This document shows, piece after piece, positions 1-5,934 of a stretch of 7,572 bases of DNA. A program made the position numbers and the translations under genes. Every line of letters starts with the position of its first letter. Positions within the stretch are counted from its first letter, which is position 1. Source of the DNA: Phyllobacteriaceae bacterium (lineage in GTDB: Bacteria > Pseudomonadota > Alphaproteobacteria > Rhizobiales > Ancalomicrobiaceae); the NCBI GenBank assembly GCA_012517025.1, contig JAAYVT010000389.1, forward strand, positions 1 through 7,572, in the 5' to 3' direction. The notes under the pieces are model-generated. The model had not been told where the DNA came from. It did not search any database and was given only the letters and a program-made list of their open reading frames with translations.

Positions 1-552
1 CACCGAGACGTTGAGGCGCACCAGCGGGCGGACGTCGCGGATGTGCAGGCCGTCCGGGCGCAGGATCTCGACCACCGCCCAGGAGGCGGCGAGCGAGGCG
101 GTGACCTGCCGGACACGCGGGTCCGCCGCGCGGGCATAGGCGTCGATCTCGGCGAGCAGCCGCACCTTCTCGTCGAAGCTCGGCGCGCCGATCGGGTTCA
201 CGTCGGTGTAGAGACGGGTGTTGGTGCCGCTCGGAGGAGCCGCCCACGTGCCGGAACGACCGCCGCGCACGGCGGAGACGGCGTCGGCGGCGCGCTTCAG
301 GGCGGCCTCCGAAATCTCGCCGGAATGGGCGAAGCCGGTGACCTCGCCGGTCACCGCGCGCAGGCCGAAGCCCTGGCTGGTGTCGAAGCTCGCGCCCTTG
401 AGACGACCGTTGTCGAAGGTCAGCGCCTCGGACTGGACGTATTCGAGATAGAGCTCGCCGTCGTCCGAGCCGTCGAGAGCCTGCGCGGTGATGCGCCGGG
501 CGACCTCCGGGTCGAGACCGGAGAGGGCGAGGAGATCGGTGGTGTCGGTCAT
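1..552 (-). CDS. tldD: TldD, metalloprotease subunit (N-terminal 184 residues, cut by window edge)
   Basis: TldD pairs with TldE/PmbA to form a cytosolic zinc metalloprotease that degrades unfolded peptides and, in some bacteria, processes modified peptides such as microcins. The translation carries the family's N-terminal signature: GELYLEYVQSEAL (residues 32-44), FDNGRLKGASFDTSQGFGLRAV (46-67, a near-invariant TldD block) and the following TGEVTGFAHSGEI segment. The HExxxH metal site of the family lies further along, beyond the left edge, so catalytic competence cannot be judged. Family proteins are usually about 470-480 residues, so well over half is missing. The start at 552 is the only one available: reading upstream in frame meets a TGA at 592-594 with no ATG, GTG or TTG between. 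No good Shine-Dalgarno is visible; GAAAG seven bases upstream is the best match. The gene follows the IalB-like gene on the same strand but is separated from it by a terminator. Confidence 0.95.
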   Translation of the reverse strand, partial: MTDTTDLLALSGLDPEVARRITAQALDGSDDGELYLEYVQSEALTFDNGRLKGASFDTSQGFGLRAVTGEVTGFAHSGEISEAALKRAADAVSAVRGGRSGTWAAPPSGTNTRLYTDVNPIGAPSFDEKVRLLAEIDAYARAADPRVRQVTASLAASWAVVEILRPDGLHIRDVRPLVRLNVSV

Positions 553-593
553 CGGGAGGCTTTCGGCAGGACGGAGCGATCGGTCGTTCGATC

Positions 594-599
594 AATCTA
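594..599 (-). promoter_or_regulatory. weak candidate -10 element for tldD
   Basis: On the minus strand this reads TAGATT, four of six matches to the sigma-70 -10 consensus. GTGCAA lies 17 bases upstream, a poor -35. It sits about 40 bases before the tldD start and downstream of the terminator, where a tldD promoter would be needed. The match is weak and may be chance; position is the main argument. Confidence 0.2.
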
Positions 600-650
600 G
601 GGCGCCGAGGCGCGGATTGCACCCCCTCGCCGGCCGTCGCCGTCCCCCGA

Positions 651-690
651 GAAACGCGAAAGGCGGCGTCGCCGACGCCGCCCCTCGCGA
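651..690 (-). terminator. intrinsic terminator after the IalB-like gene
   Basis: A perfect 9-bp GC-rich inverted repeat (arms 662-670 and 674-682, loop 671-673) lies about 30 bases beyond the stop codon of the IalB-like gene. On the minus strand the hairpin GGCGGCGTC-GGC-GACGCCGCC is followed directly by TTT and, after CGCG, by another TTT. The plus strand has no T-run after the stem, so it acts mainly leftward. It isolates tldD from transcription of the IalB-like gene. Confidence 0.8.
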
Positions 691-709
691 AAATCGTCGG
701 TGCGCCGCC

Positions 710-1237
710 TCACGGCAGCTTGTCGAAGCCCTCGCCGAAGCCCTTCAGCGCGATCGGAATGCCGATGCCTTCTTCCGGGGTCTGGAAGACGATGAAGGTG
801 GCGTTGGTGCCGGTCTTGAGCTGATCCATCAGCTTGTCGTCCATCACCACTTCCGCCACGCAGCCGTTGGGCAGGCAGCGCACGAAGGGGGTGCGGCCGA
901 CGTCGGTCTGATCGACCTTGAGGCCGAGGCCGGAGGGCAGCAGCACGCCGAGCGGGGCGAGCACGCGCAGGATGCGCTGCTTCTTGTCGGCGGTCTTGAG
1001 CACGATCACGCTGAGGCCGACGTTCGGCCGGTCCTCGGCTGTGACGTTCTGGATCAGCGCGCACTGCTCGGCCTTGGCGCCGGGCGGAGTGTCGCAGCGG
1101 ATCTGCCAATCGCCGTGGCTCGACTTCACCGCGCCCTGCGCGAGGGCGGGGGCGCTCGCCCCGGCGGTGGTCAGAGCCGTGATCAGCGCCGCGACCAGCG
1201 TCGCGCCGCGCCGCCCGAAGGGTCCCCGAGCCGTCAT
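710..1237 (-). CDS. secreted IalB-family (invasion-associated locus B) protein
   Basis: This is a 175-residue protein of the IalB family, named after a Bartonella gene linked to erythrocyte invasion but widespread in non-pathogenic alphaproteobacteria, where its job is largely unknown. It has a clear signal peptide: basic RRG at 9-11, a hydrophobic stretch about 12-27, and a likely cleavage after the ALA at 31-33, so the product is periplasmic or outer-membrane associated. The mature part shows the family's GDWQIRC (42-48), EQCALIQ (57-63) and RCLPNGC (120-126). The four cysteines (48, 59, 121, 126) could form two disulfides. The start at 1237 is preceded by GAGGAG nine bases upstream and directly precedes the signal peptide; a longer in-frame extension exists but looks non-coding. 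An IalB-like gene beside the cox operon is, as I recall, common in rhizobial genomes, but a role in oxidase function is not established. It is divergent from coxB and followed by its own terminator. Confidence 0.85.
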   Translation of the reverse strand: MTARGPFGRRGATLVAALITALTTAGASAPALAQGAVKSSHGDWQIRCDTPPGAKAEQCALIQNVTAEDRPNVGLSVIVLKTADKKQRILRVLAPLGVLLPSGLGLKVDQTDVGRTPFVRCLPNGCVAEVVMDDKLMDQLKTGTNATFIVFQTPEEGIGIPIALKGFGEGFDKLP

Positions 1238-1334
1238 CTCGTCATTCTCCTCTCGATCGGACCGGCCGACCGAATCGCTCGTCTGCGTCGCCCCGGAGGT
1301 TGCCCGAGCCCGCCCGGCGACGCCATAGGCGGAC

Positions 1335-1385
1335 GGCACTTTCTGGCGAAGGATCATGGCACTTCCGTGGGCGCGCGCCACTTCC
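1335..1385. repeat. three short direct repeats G(G/C)CACTTYC
   Basis: GGCACTTTC begins at 1335, GGCACTTCC at 1358 and GCCACTTCC at 1377. The starts are 23 and 19 bases apart, roughly two helical turns each. They lie between the divergent genes, where binding sites for a regulator would be expected. Nine-base motifs with mismatches can arise by chance, so this is only suggestive. The -24/-12 spacing of a sigma-54 promoter was tested on the second copy and does not fit. Confidence 0.3.
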
Positions 1386-1496
1386 TCCACGTCCGATCGC
1401 AGCCGACCGTCGCAGATCTCCGTAAGGGAAAATCCAGAGGAGACGGTTGCCAGACGGGACGTTCCATGCACATCCTGTCGAACCGATTAGAGATGG

Positions 1497-1516
1497 CGAT
1501 CGAACCGTTTCGATCG
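1497..1516. promoter_or_regulatory. 20-bp perfect inverted repeat, possible operator
   Basis: CGATCGAA at 1497-1504 and its exact reverse complement TTCGATCG at 1509-1516 flank the spacer CCGT. It lies about 105 bases upstream of the coxB start and just after the weak rightward -10 candidate at 1485-1490. That is the size and symmetry of a dimeric repressor or activator site. There is no T-run, so it is not an intrinsic terminator. CGATCG itself is frequent in this GC-rich sequence, which lowers the weight of the match. Confidence 0.4.
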
Positions 1517-1586
1517 GTGACGTCTCGCCGGTTCGGACCTCCCTCGCGGGGACGACGGCGGCGAGACCGAGGGGACGGAAGCACGA

Positions 1587-1603
1587 CCGATCGCACCGAT
1601 CGG
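1587..1603 (+). promoter_or_regulatory. hairpin immediately upstream of the coxB ribosome binding site
   Basis: CCGATCG (1587-1593) and CGATCGG (1597-1603) form a perfect 7-bp stem with a CAC loop. The stem ends three bases before the coxB Shine-Dalgarno AAGGGGG (1607-1613), which is itself seven bases before the ATG. In the mRNA the hairpin could influence ribosome loading or protect the 5' end. As DNA it could also be an operator sharing half-sites with the palindrome at 1497-1516. Either role is inference. Confidence 0.4.
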
Positions 1604-1620
1604 CACAAGGGGGTCGAAAC

Positions 1621-2532
1621 ATGATTTCGACGGGAAAACCGCCGTTCCGCCGCCGGTCGGCCGGCGCCGGCGTCGCCGCGATCCTCGCCGCCGCCGGCGG
1701 GATCCTCGTGACGGCACCGGCCTTCGCCGACGGGCGGGCCGAGCCGTGGCAGGTCGGCCTGCAGCCGGCCAACACGCTGGTGCACGAGCACATCCACGCC
1801 TTCGCCGACTTCACCTTCTGGATCGTCATTCCGATCACGTTGTTCGTGGCGGGACTGCTGGTCGCGGTGATGGTGAAGTTCAACGCCAAAGCCCATCCGG
1901 TGCCGTCGCGCACCACCCACCACACCGGGCTCGAGATCGCCTGGACGGTGTTGCCGATCCTGATCCTGGTGGCGTTCGCCATCCCCTCCTTCCGCCTGCT
2001 CTACGAGGAGATGGTGATCCCGCCCTCGGACATGACGCTGAAGGTGACCGGATACCAGTGGTACTGGGGTTACGAGTACACCGATCTGAAGACCGACAAG
2101 GGCAAGTCGGTCGCCTTCGACAGCGTCATCCTCGACGAGAACAAGCGCACCGATCCGGTCCGCCAGCCGCGCCTGCTCGCCGTCGACAACGAGGTGATCG
2201 TGCCGGTCGACGCGGTGGTGCGGGTACAACTGACCGCAGCCGACGTGATCCACTCCTGGGCGATGCCGTCGTTCGGGGTGAAGATGGACGCCGAACCGGG
2301 CCGTCTCAACGAGACCTGGTTCAAGGCGGAGAAGCCCGGCCTCTATTACGGCCAGTGCTCGGAACTGTGCGGCCGCGACCACGCCTTCATGCCGATCGCG
2401 CTGCACGTCGTCACCCGGGCACAGTTCGACGCCTGGGCGCAGGCCGCCCGCACCGACCTCGACGCGGCCTACAGACAACTCGCCCAAATGATCGACGACG
2501 ATGCGGCGAAGACCCGCCTCGCCGCCCGCTGA
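1621..2532 (+). CDS. coxB: cytochrome c oxidase subunit II (CuA subunit)
   Basis: Subunit II accepts electrons from cytochrome c at its dinuclear CuA centre on the periplasmic side and passes them to heme a in subunit I. The 303-residue product has a signal peptide (cleavage likely after AFA, 34-36), two membrane spans (about 64-86 and 106-123) and a periplasmic cupredoxin domain. The CuA ligands are all present: H211, then C246, E248, C250, H254 and M257 in QCSELCGRDHAFM. The aromatic YQWYWGYEY (145-153) supplies the tryptophan route for electron entry. E105 in TGLEIAWT corresponds to the glutamate at the K-channel entrance. The ATG is preceded by AAGGGGG with seven bases spacing and gives a proper signal peptide; a frame extension upstream is open but Arg-rich and non-coding in character. 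It is the first gene of the operon. The C-terminus lacks a cytochrome c domain, so this is an aa3 and not a caa3 enzyme. Confidence 0.97.
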   Translation: MISTGKPPFRRRSAGAGVAAILAAAGGILVTAPAFADGRAEPWQVGLQPANTLVHEHIHAFADFTFWIVIPITLFVAGLLVAVMVKFNAKAHPVPSRTTHHTGLEIAWTVLPILILVAFAIPSFRLLYEEMVIPPSDMTLKVTGYQWYWGYEYTDLKTDKGKSVAFDSVILDENKRTDPVRQPRLLAVDNEVIVPVDAVVRVQLTAADVIHSWAMPSFGVKMDAEPGRLNETWFKAEKPGLYYGQCSELCGRDHAFMPIALHVVTRAQFDAWAQAARTDLDAAYRQLAQMIDDDAAKTRLAAR

Positions 2533-2557
2533 CCGACCGTTCGCCCGGAGTTCCGCC

Positions 2558-4219
2558 ATGGCCCACGTCGACGTTTCCCGCGACATTCAATCGATTGGAA
2601 GGGTGGCGGAGCACGACTCCCACGCCGATCACCATCACGGCGCGCCGAGCGGCCTGAAGCGTTGGTTGTTCTCGACCAACCACAAGGACATCGGCACGCT
2701 CTATCTGATCTTCGCGATGATCTCCGGCGTGATCGGCGGCGCGCTCTCCATCGGCATCCGCATGGAGTTGCAGAACCCGGGGCTGCAGATCTTCACCGAT
2801 CCGCACCAGTTCAACGTGTTCACCACCGCGCACGGCCTCGTCATGATCTTCTTCATGGTGATGCCGGCGCTGATCGGCGGCTTCGCCAACTGGTTCGTGC
2901 CGATCATGATCGGGGCGCCGGACATGGCGTTCCCGCGGATGAACAACATTTCGTTCTGGCTGCTGCCGCCGGCACTGACCCTGCTGGTGATGTCGATGTT
3001 CGTCGAGGGCCCCCCGGGCGGCAACGGCGTCGGCGGCGGCTGGACGATCTATCCGCCGCTGTCGTCGACCGGCCAGCCCGGACCGGCGATGGACTTCGCC
3101 ATCCTGTCGCTGCACATCGCCGGTGCCTCGTCGATCCTCGGCGCGATCAACTTCATCACCACCATCTTCAACATGCGCGCGCCGGGCATGACGCTGCACA
3201 AGATGCCGCTGTTCGCTTGGTCGGTGCTGGTGACGGCGTTCCTGCTGCTGCTCTCCCTGCCGGTGCTCGCCGGCGGCATCACCATGCTTTTGACCGACCG
3301 CAACTTCGGCACCACCTTCTTCAAGCCGGAGGGCGGCGGCGATCCGGTCCTGTTCCAGCACCTGTTCTGGTTCTTCGGCCACCCGGAGGTCTACATCCTG
3401 ATCCTGCCGGGCTTCGGCATCGTCTCCCACATCGTCTCGACGTTCTCGCGCAAGCCGATCTTCGGCTATCTCGGCATGGCCTACGCGATGGTGGCGATCG
3501 GTTTCGTCGGCTTCGTGGTGTGGGCCCACCACATGTACACGGTCGGTCTCGACGTCGACACGCAAGCCTATTTCGTCGCCGCCACCATGGTGATCGCGGT
3601 GCCGACGGGGGTGAAGATCTTCTCTTGGATCGCCACCATGTGGGGCGGATCGATCACCTTCAAGACGCCGATGGTGTTCGCGATCGGCTTCATCTTCCTC
3701 TTCACCATCGGCGGCGTCACCGGGGTGCAGCTCTCCAACGCCGGCTTCGACCGGGTGCTGCACGACACCTACTACGTCGTCGCCCACTTCCACTACGTGC
3801 TGTCGCTCGGTGCCGTCTTCGCGATCTTCGCGGCGTGGTACTACTGGTTCCCGAAGATGAGCGGCTACATGTACTCGGAGTTCGTCGGCAAGCTGCACTT
3901 CTGGGTCGCCTTCGTCGGCGTCAACATGATCTTCATGACGCAGCATTTCCTCGGCCTCGCCGGGATGCCGCGCCGCTACGCCGACTATCCGGACGCCTAC
4001 GCGGGGTGGAACTTCGTCTCCTCGATCGGCTCCTACATCTCCGGATTCTCGGTGCTGATCTTCTTCTTCGGGGTGGCGCAGGCCTTCGTCCGCAAGATCC
4101 CGGCCGGCGACAACCCGTGGGGCGAGGGCGCGACGACGCTCGAGTGGACGCTCTCCTCGCCGCCGCCCTACCACCAGTTCGAAACCCTGCCGGTGATCGC
4201 CGACGGCGGCGAGCACTGA
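2558..4219 (+). CDS. coxA: cytochrome c oxidase subunit I, type A1 heme-copper oxidase
   Basis: Subunit I reduces O2 to water at the heme a3-CuB site and pumps protons across the inner membrane. The 553-residue product has the expected twelve hydrophobic spans. Heme a ligands are H92 (TTAHGL) and H412; H410 binds heme a3 (VVAHFHYV). CuB ligands are H275, H324 and H325 (VWAHHMYT), with Y279 of GHPEVY in place for the His-Tyr crosslink. The D-channel has D122 with N111 and N129, and ends at E277. The K-channel has K353 and T350. These mark a proton-pumping A1 enzyme, with numbering one less than the Paracoccus protein. The cytoplasmic N-terminus is His-rich (H19, H22, H25-27). The ATG at 2558 has GGAG seven bases upstream; an ATG 57 bases earlier overlaps coxB and adds a non-conserved Arg/Pro-rich segment. 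The gap from coxB is 25 bases. Long antisense frames here are GC-driven artefacts. Confidence 0.98.
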   Translation: MAHVDVSRDIQSIGRVAEHDSHADHHHGAPSGLKRWLFSTNHKDIGTLYLIFAMISGVIGGALSIGIRMELQNPGLQIFTDPHQFNVFTTAHGLVMIFFMVMPALIGGFANWFVPIMIGAPDMAFPRMNNISFWLLPPALTLLVMSMFVEGPPGGNGVGGGWTIYPPLSSTGQPGPAMDFAILSLHIAGASSILGAINFITTIFNMRAPGMTLHKMPLFAWSVLVTAFLLLLSLPVLAGGITMLLTDRNFGTTFFKPEGGGDPVLFQHLFWFFGHPEVYILILPGFGIVSHIVSTFSRKPIFGYLGMAYAMVAIGFVGFVVWAHHMYTVGLDVDTQAYFVAATMVIAVPTGVKIFSWIATMWGGSITFKTPMVFAIGFIFLFTIGGVTGVQLSNAGFDRVLHDTYYVVAHFHYVLSLGAVFAIFAAWYYWFPKMSGYMYSEFVGKLHFWVAFVGVNMIFMTQHFLGLAGMPRRYADYPDAYAGWNFVSSIGSYISGFSVLIFFFGVAQAFVRKIPAGDNPWGEGATTLEWTLSSPPPYHQFETLPVIADGGEH

Positions 4220-4229
4220 GGAGGCGCGG

Positions 4230-5138
4230 ATGAGCGACATCGGGCTTTCGTCACCGATCCGCCTCTCGACGGCGACGCCGGGCGACTATTTCGCGCTGCT
4301 GAAGCCGCGGGTGATGTCGCTCGTCGTGTTCACCGCGCTGGTCGGGATCATCCTGGCGCCGCATCGGCCGCATGCGCTGGTCGACGCGATCTCGCTCCTC
4401 GCCATCGCGCTCGGCGCCGGCGCGTCCGGCGCACTCAATCAGTGGTGGGACGCCGACATCGACGCGGTGATGAGCCGAACCCGCAACCGGCCGATCCCGG
4501 CCGGACGGATCGTGCCCGGCGAGGCGCTGGCGTTCGGGCTGACGCTGTCGGTGTTCGCGGTGACGTTGCTCGGGCTCGTCGCCAACTGGTTTTCCGCCGG
4601 CCTGCTCGCCTTCACCATCTTCTTCTACGTCGTCGTCTATTCGATGATCCTGAAGCGGCGGACGGTCGAAAACATCGTCATCGGCGGCGCCGCCGGGGCG
4701 CTGCCGCCGGTGGTCGGCTGGGCGGCGGCGGCGGGATCGCTGTCGCTCGAGCCGCTGGTGCTCTTCGCGATCATCGCGATCTGGACGCCGCCGCACTTCT
4801 GGTCGCTGGCGCTGATCAAGTCGGACGACTACGCCCGCGCAGGCGTGCCGATGCTGCCGGTGGTCGCCGGCCCCGACGTCACGCGAAGGCGCATCCTCGC
4901 CTATGCCCTCCTCACCGCCCCGACCGGGCTCGCCCCCTGGGCGCTCGGCTTCGCCGGCCCGGTCTACGGGATCGCGGCGGCGATCGGCGGCACCGTCTTC
5001 GTCGCCCTGGCGATCGCGGTGTTCCGCCTGCGCGAGGGACCGGCGGCGCGGGCGGCCTGCGGGCGGCTGTTCGCCTTTTCCATCCTGTGGCTCGCCGGGC
5101 TCTTCGCGACGCTCGCCGGCGAGCGGTTGTTTTCTTGA
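4230..5138 (+). CDS. ctaB: protoheme IX farnesyltransferase (heme O synthase)
   Basis: This UbiA-superfamily membrane enzyme adds a farnesyl group from farnesyl diphosphate to heme B, giving heme O. Heme A synthase (CtaA, not in the window) then makes the heme A used by subunit I. The 302-residue length is normal. The first prenyl-diphosphate/Mg2+ motif is N70-D74-D78 (NQWWDADIDAVMSRTRNRP), the second is around KSDDYARAGVPMLPVV (197-212), and the conserved YSMILKRRT (137-145) and WTPPHFWSLAL (185-195) blocks are intact. About nine hydrophobic spans are apparent. The ribosome site GAGGAGG overlaps the coxA stop codon and lies five bases before the ATG, so translation is probably coupled. Also known as cyoE in quinol oxidase operons; the neighbours here favour the cta name. 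Confidence 0.96.
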   Translation: MSDIGLSSPIRLSTATPGDYFALLKPRVMSLVVFTALVGIILAPHRPHALVDAISLLAIALGAGASGALNQWWDADIDAVMSRTRNRPIPAGRIVPGEALAFGLTLSVFAVTLLGLVANWFSAGLLAFTIFFYVVVYSMILKRRTVENIVIGGAAGALPPVVGWAAAAGSLSLEPLVLFAIIAIWTPPHFWSLALIKSDDYARAGVPMLPVVAGPDVTRRRILAYALLTAPTGLAPWALGFAGPVYGIAAAIGGTVFVALAIAVFRLREGPAARAACGRLFAFSILWLAGLFATLAGERLFS

Positions 5139-5149
5139 AGGAGGCACCG

Positions 5150-5311
5150 ATGACCGACACCACGATGCGCTCCGGCCACGTCCCGACGGCGGAAGAGACC
5201 GCAGCGCGGCGCGCCCGCAACCGAGCCCTCGGCTTGGTGCTCGCCGGGCTGGTGGCGCTGTTCTACGTCGTCACCCTGGCCAAGCTCGGCCTACATCTGC
5301 CGGGGATGTGA
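5150..5311 (+). CDS. coxF: CoxF-like small single-span membrane protein
   Basis: This 53-residue protein is easily missed by gene finders. It has a polar, charged N-terminus (residues 1-26, with AARRARNRA before the membrane) and one hydrophobic span (about 27-46) ending in LFYVVTLAKLG. By the positive-inside rule the N-terminus should face the cytoplasm. Size, topology, the LFYVVT-K pattern and the position between ctaB and ctaG match the small CoxF protein of rhizobial cox operons, whose biochemical role is poorly defined but presumed to be in oxidase assembly. It has the best ribosome site in the window, AAGGAGG (5138-5144), beginning on the last base of the ctaB stop and five bases before the ATG. 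Its stop is one base before the ctaG start. A real, well-translated gene is near certain; the name rests on context and motif. Confidence 0.8.
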   Translation: MTDTTMRSGHVPTAEETAARRARNRALGLVLAGLVALFYVVTLAKLGLHLPGM

Positions 5312-5312
5312 G

Positions 5313-5924
5313 ATGACGACGCCCGCGCCCCGGCCGACGCCCCGCCCCGCGACCGCCCGCAACGGACGGGTGGCGCTGGCGCTCGTCTGCCTGACGGCGG
5401 CGATGGTCGGGGCATCGTTCGCGGCGGTGCCGTTCTATCGCTGGTTCTGTTCGACCACCGGCTACGGCGGCACCCCGACGGTGGCGCGGGTGAAACCCGA
5501 CGAGGCGCCGGGCCGGCCGATCGAGGTGCGGTTCGACGCCAACGTCCATCCGGGGCTCGCCTGGGACTTCGCGCCGGAGGTGCCATCGGTGACGGTGGCG
5601 CTCGGCGAGGCGACGACGGTGAAGTTCCGCATCACCAACACCACCCATCGGGTGACGCGTGGCACCGCCGCCTTCAACGTCACGCCGCCGCTGGCGGCCT
5701 ACTACTTCACCAAGCTCGCCTGTTTCTGCTTCACCGAACAGGTGTTGCAGCCGGGCGAGACGATCGAAGCGCCCGTCACCTTCTGGGTCGACCGCACGCT
5801 CGACGGCGACAAGAACGTCGCCGGCCTCGCCGCGCTCACCCTCTCCTACACGTTCTTCGCCTCGCCGGACGAGCCCAAGGCGGCGGCGCGCGGCGAAGGC
5901 GACCCGAAGACCCGCATCGAGTGA
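5313..5924 (+). CDS. ctaG: CtaG/Cox11-family copper chaperone for CuB
   Basis: CtaG of the Cox11 family is a membrane-anchored periplasmic copper protein that delivers Cu(I) to the CuB site of subunit I. The 203-residue product has a short cytoplasmic arm, one span (about 19-40) and a periplasmic beta-sandwich domain. The copper-binding CFCF is at 137-140 (C137, C139), within the conserved PLAAYYFTKLACFCFTEQ context, and the third conserved cysteine is C46 in WFCSTTGYGGT. FDANVHPGLAWDFAPE (74-89) is also diagnostic. Two substitutions stand out after the copper motif: APV (153-155) where MPV is usual, and VDR (159-161) where VDP is usual. The start is one base after the coxF stop with only a GGGGA-like ribosome site, so it probably relies on coupling. 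This is not the unrelated CtaG (caa3_CtaG) of Bacillus. Confidence 0.95.
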   Translation: MTTPAPRPTPRPATARNGRVALALVCLTAAMVGASFAAVPFYRWFCSTTGYGGTPTVARVKPDEAPGRPIEVRFDANVHPGLAWDFAPEVPSVTVALGEATTVKFRITNTTHRVTRGTAAFNVTPPLAAYYFTKLACFCFTEQVLQPGETIEAPVTFWVDRTLDGDKNVAGLAALTLSYTFFASPDEPKAAARGEGDPKTRIE

Positions 5925-5934
5925 GGGATCGACC

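Larger units (their letters stand above)
1238..1620. other. divergent intergenic region between the IalB-like gene and coxB
   Basis: These 383 bases contain no convincing gene. The open frames crossing them are low-complexity, Arg-rich extensions of the flanking genes. The region must contain the promoters for both divergent units. I find no strong sigma-70 site. The best leftward candidate is TATGGC (minus strand, 1322-1327) with TTCGCC 17 bases upstream. The best rightward candidate is GATTAG (1485-1490) with TTCCAT 17 bases upstream. Each matches the consensus poorly. What is clearly present is repeat structure, listed separately: three G(G/C)CACTTYC copies, a palindrome, and a hairpin before the coxB ribosome site. 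The size and the symmetry elements suggest regulated rather than simple constitutive expression, but that is inference. Confidence 0.6.

Noticed and set aside
1358..1373. Possible sigma-54 promoter (TGGCAC followed by TGGGC)
   Set aside because: The GC of the -12 element is one base out of register and the TTGC core is missing.
1238..1471. N-terminal extension of the IalB-like protein starting at 1471
   Set aside because: The extension is not hydrophobic or conserved-looking and would bury the signal peptide. The start at 1237 has a well-spaced GAGGAG and begins right at the signal peptide.
1447..1620. N-terminal extension of CoxB from a TTG at 1447
   Set aside because: Arg-rich, no ribosome site at 1447, and it would precede a complete signal peptide that begins at 1621.
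1354..2586. A 410-residue antisense frame over coxB, and similar long frames opposite ctaB and coxC
   Set aside because: Same cause: low-complexity charged translations opposite unambiguous conserved genes.
2411..4240. A 609-residue open frame antisense to coxA
   Set aside because: It is rich in Arg, His, Asp and Glu, has no recognisable domain, and lies opposite a perfectly conserved coxA. Such frames arise from strong third-position GC bias.
5150..5164. Near-identical first 15 bases of coxF and tldD (MTDTT)
   Set aside because: The similarity stops at once and the proteins are unrelated; a short coincidence of common start-proximal codons.
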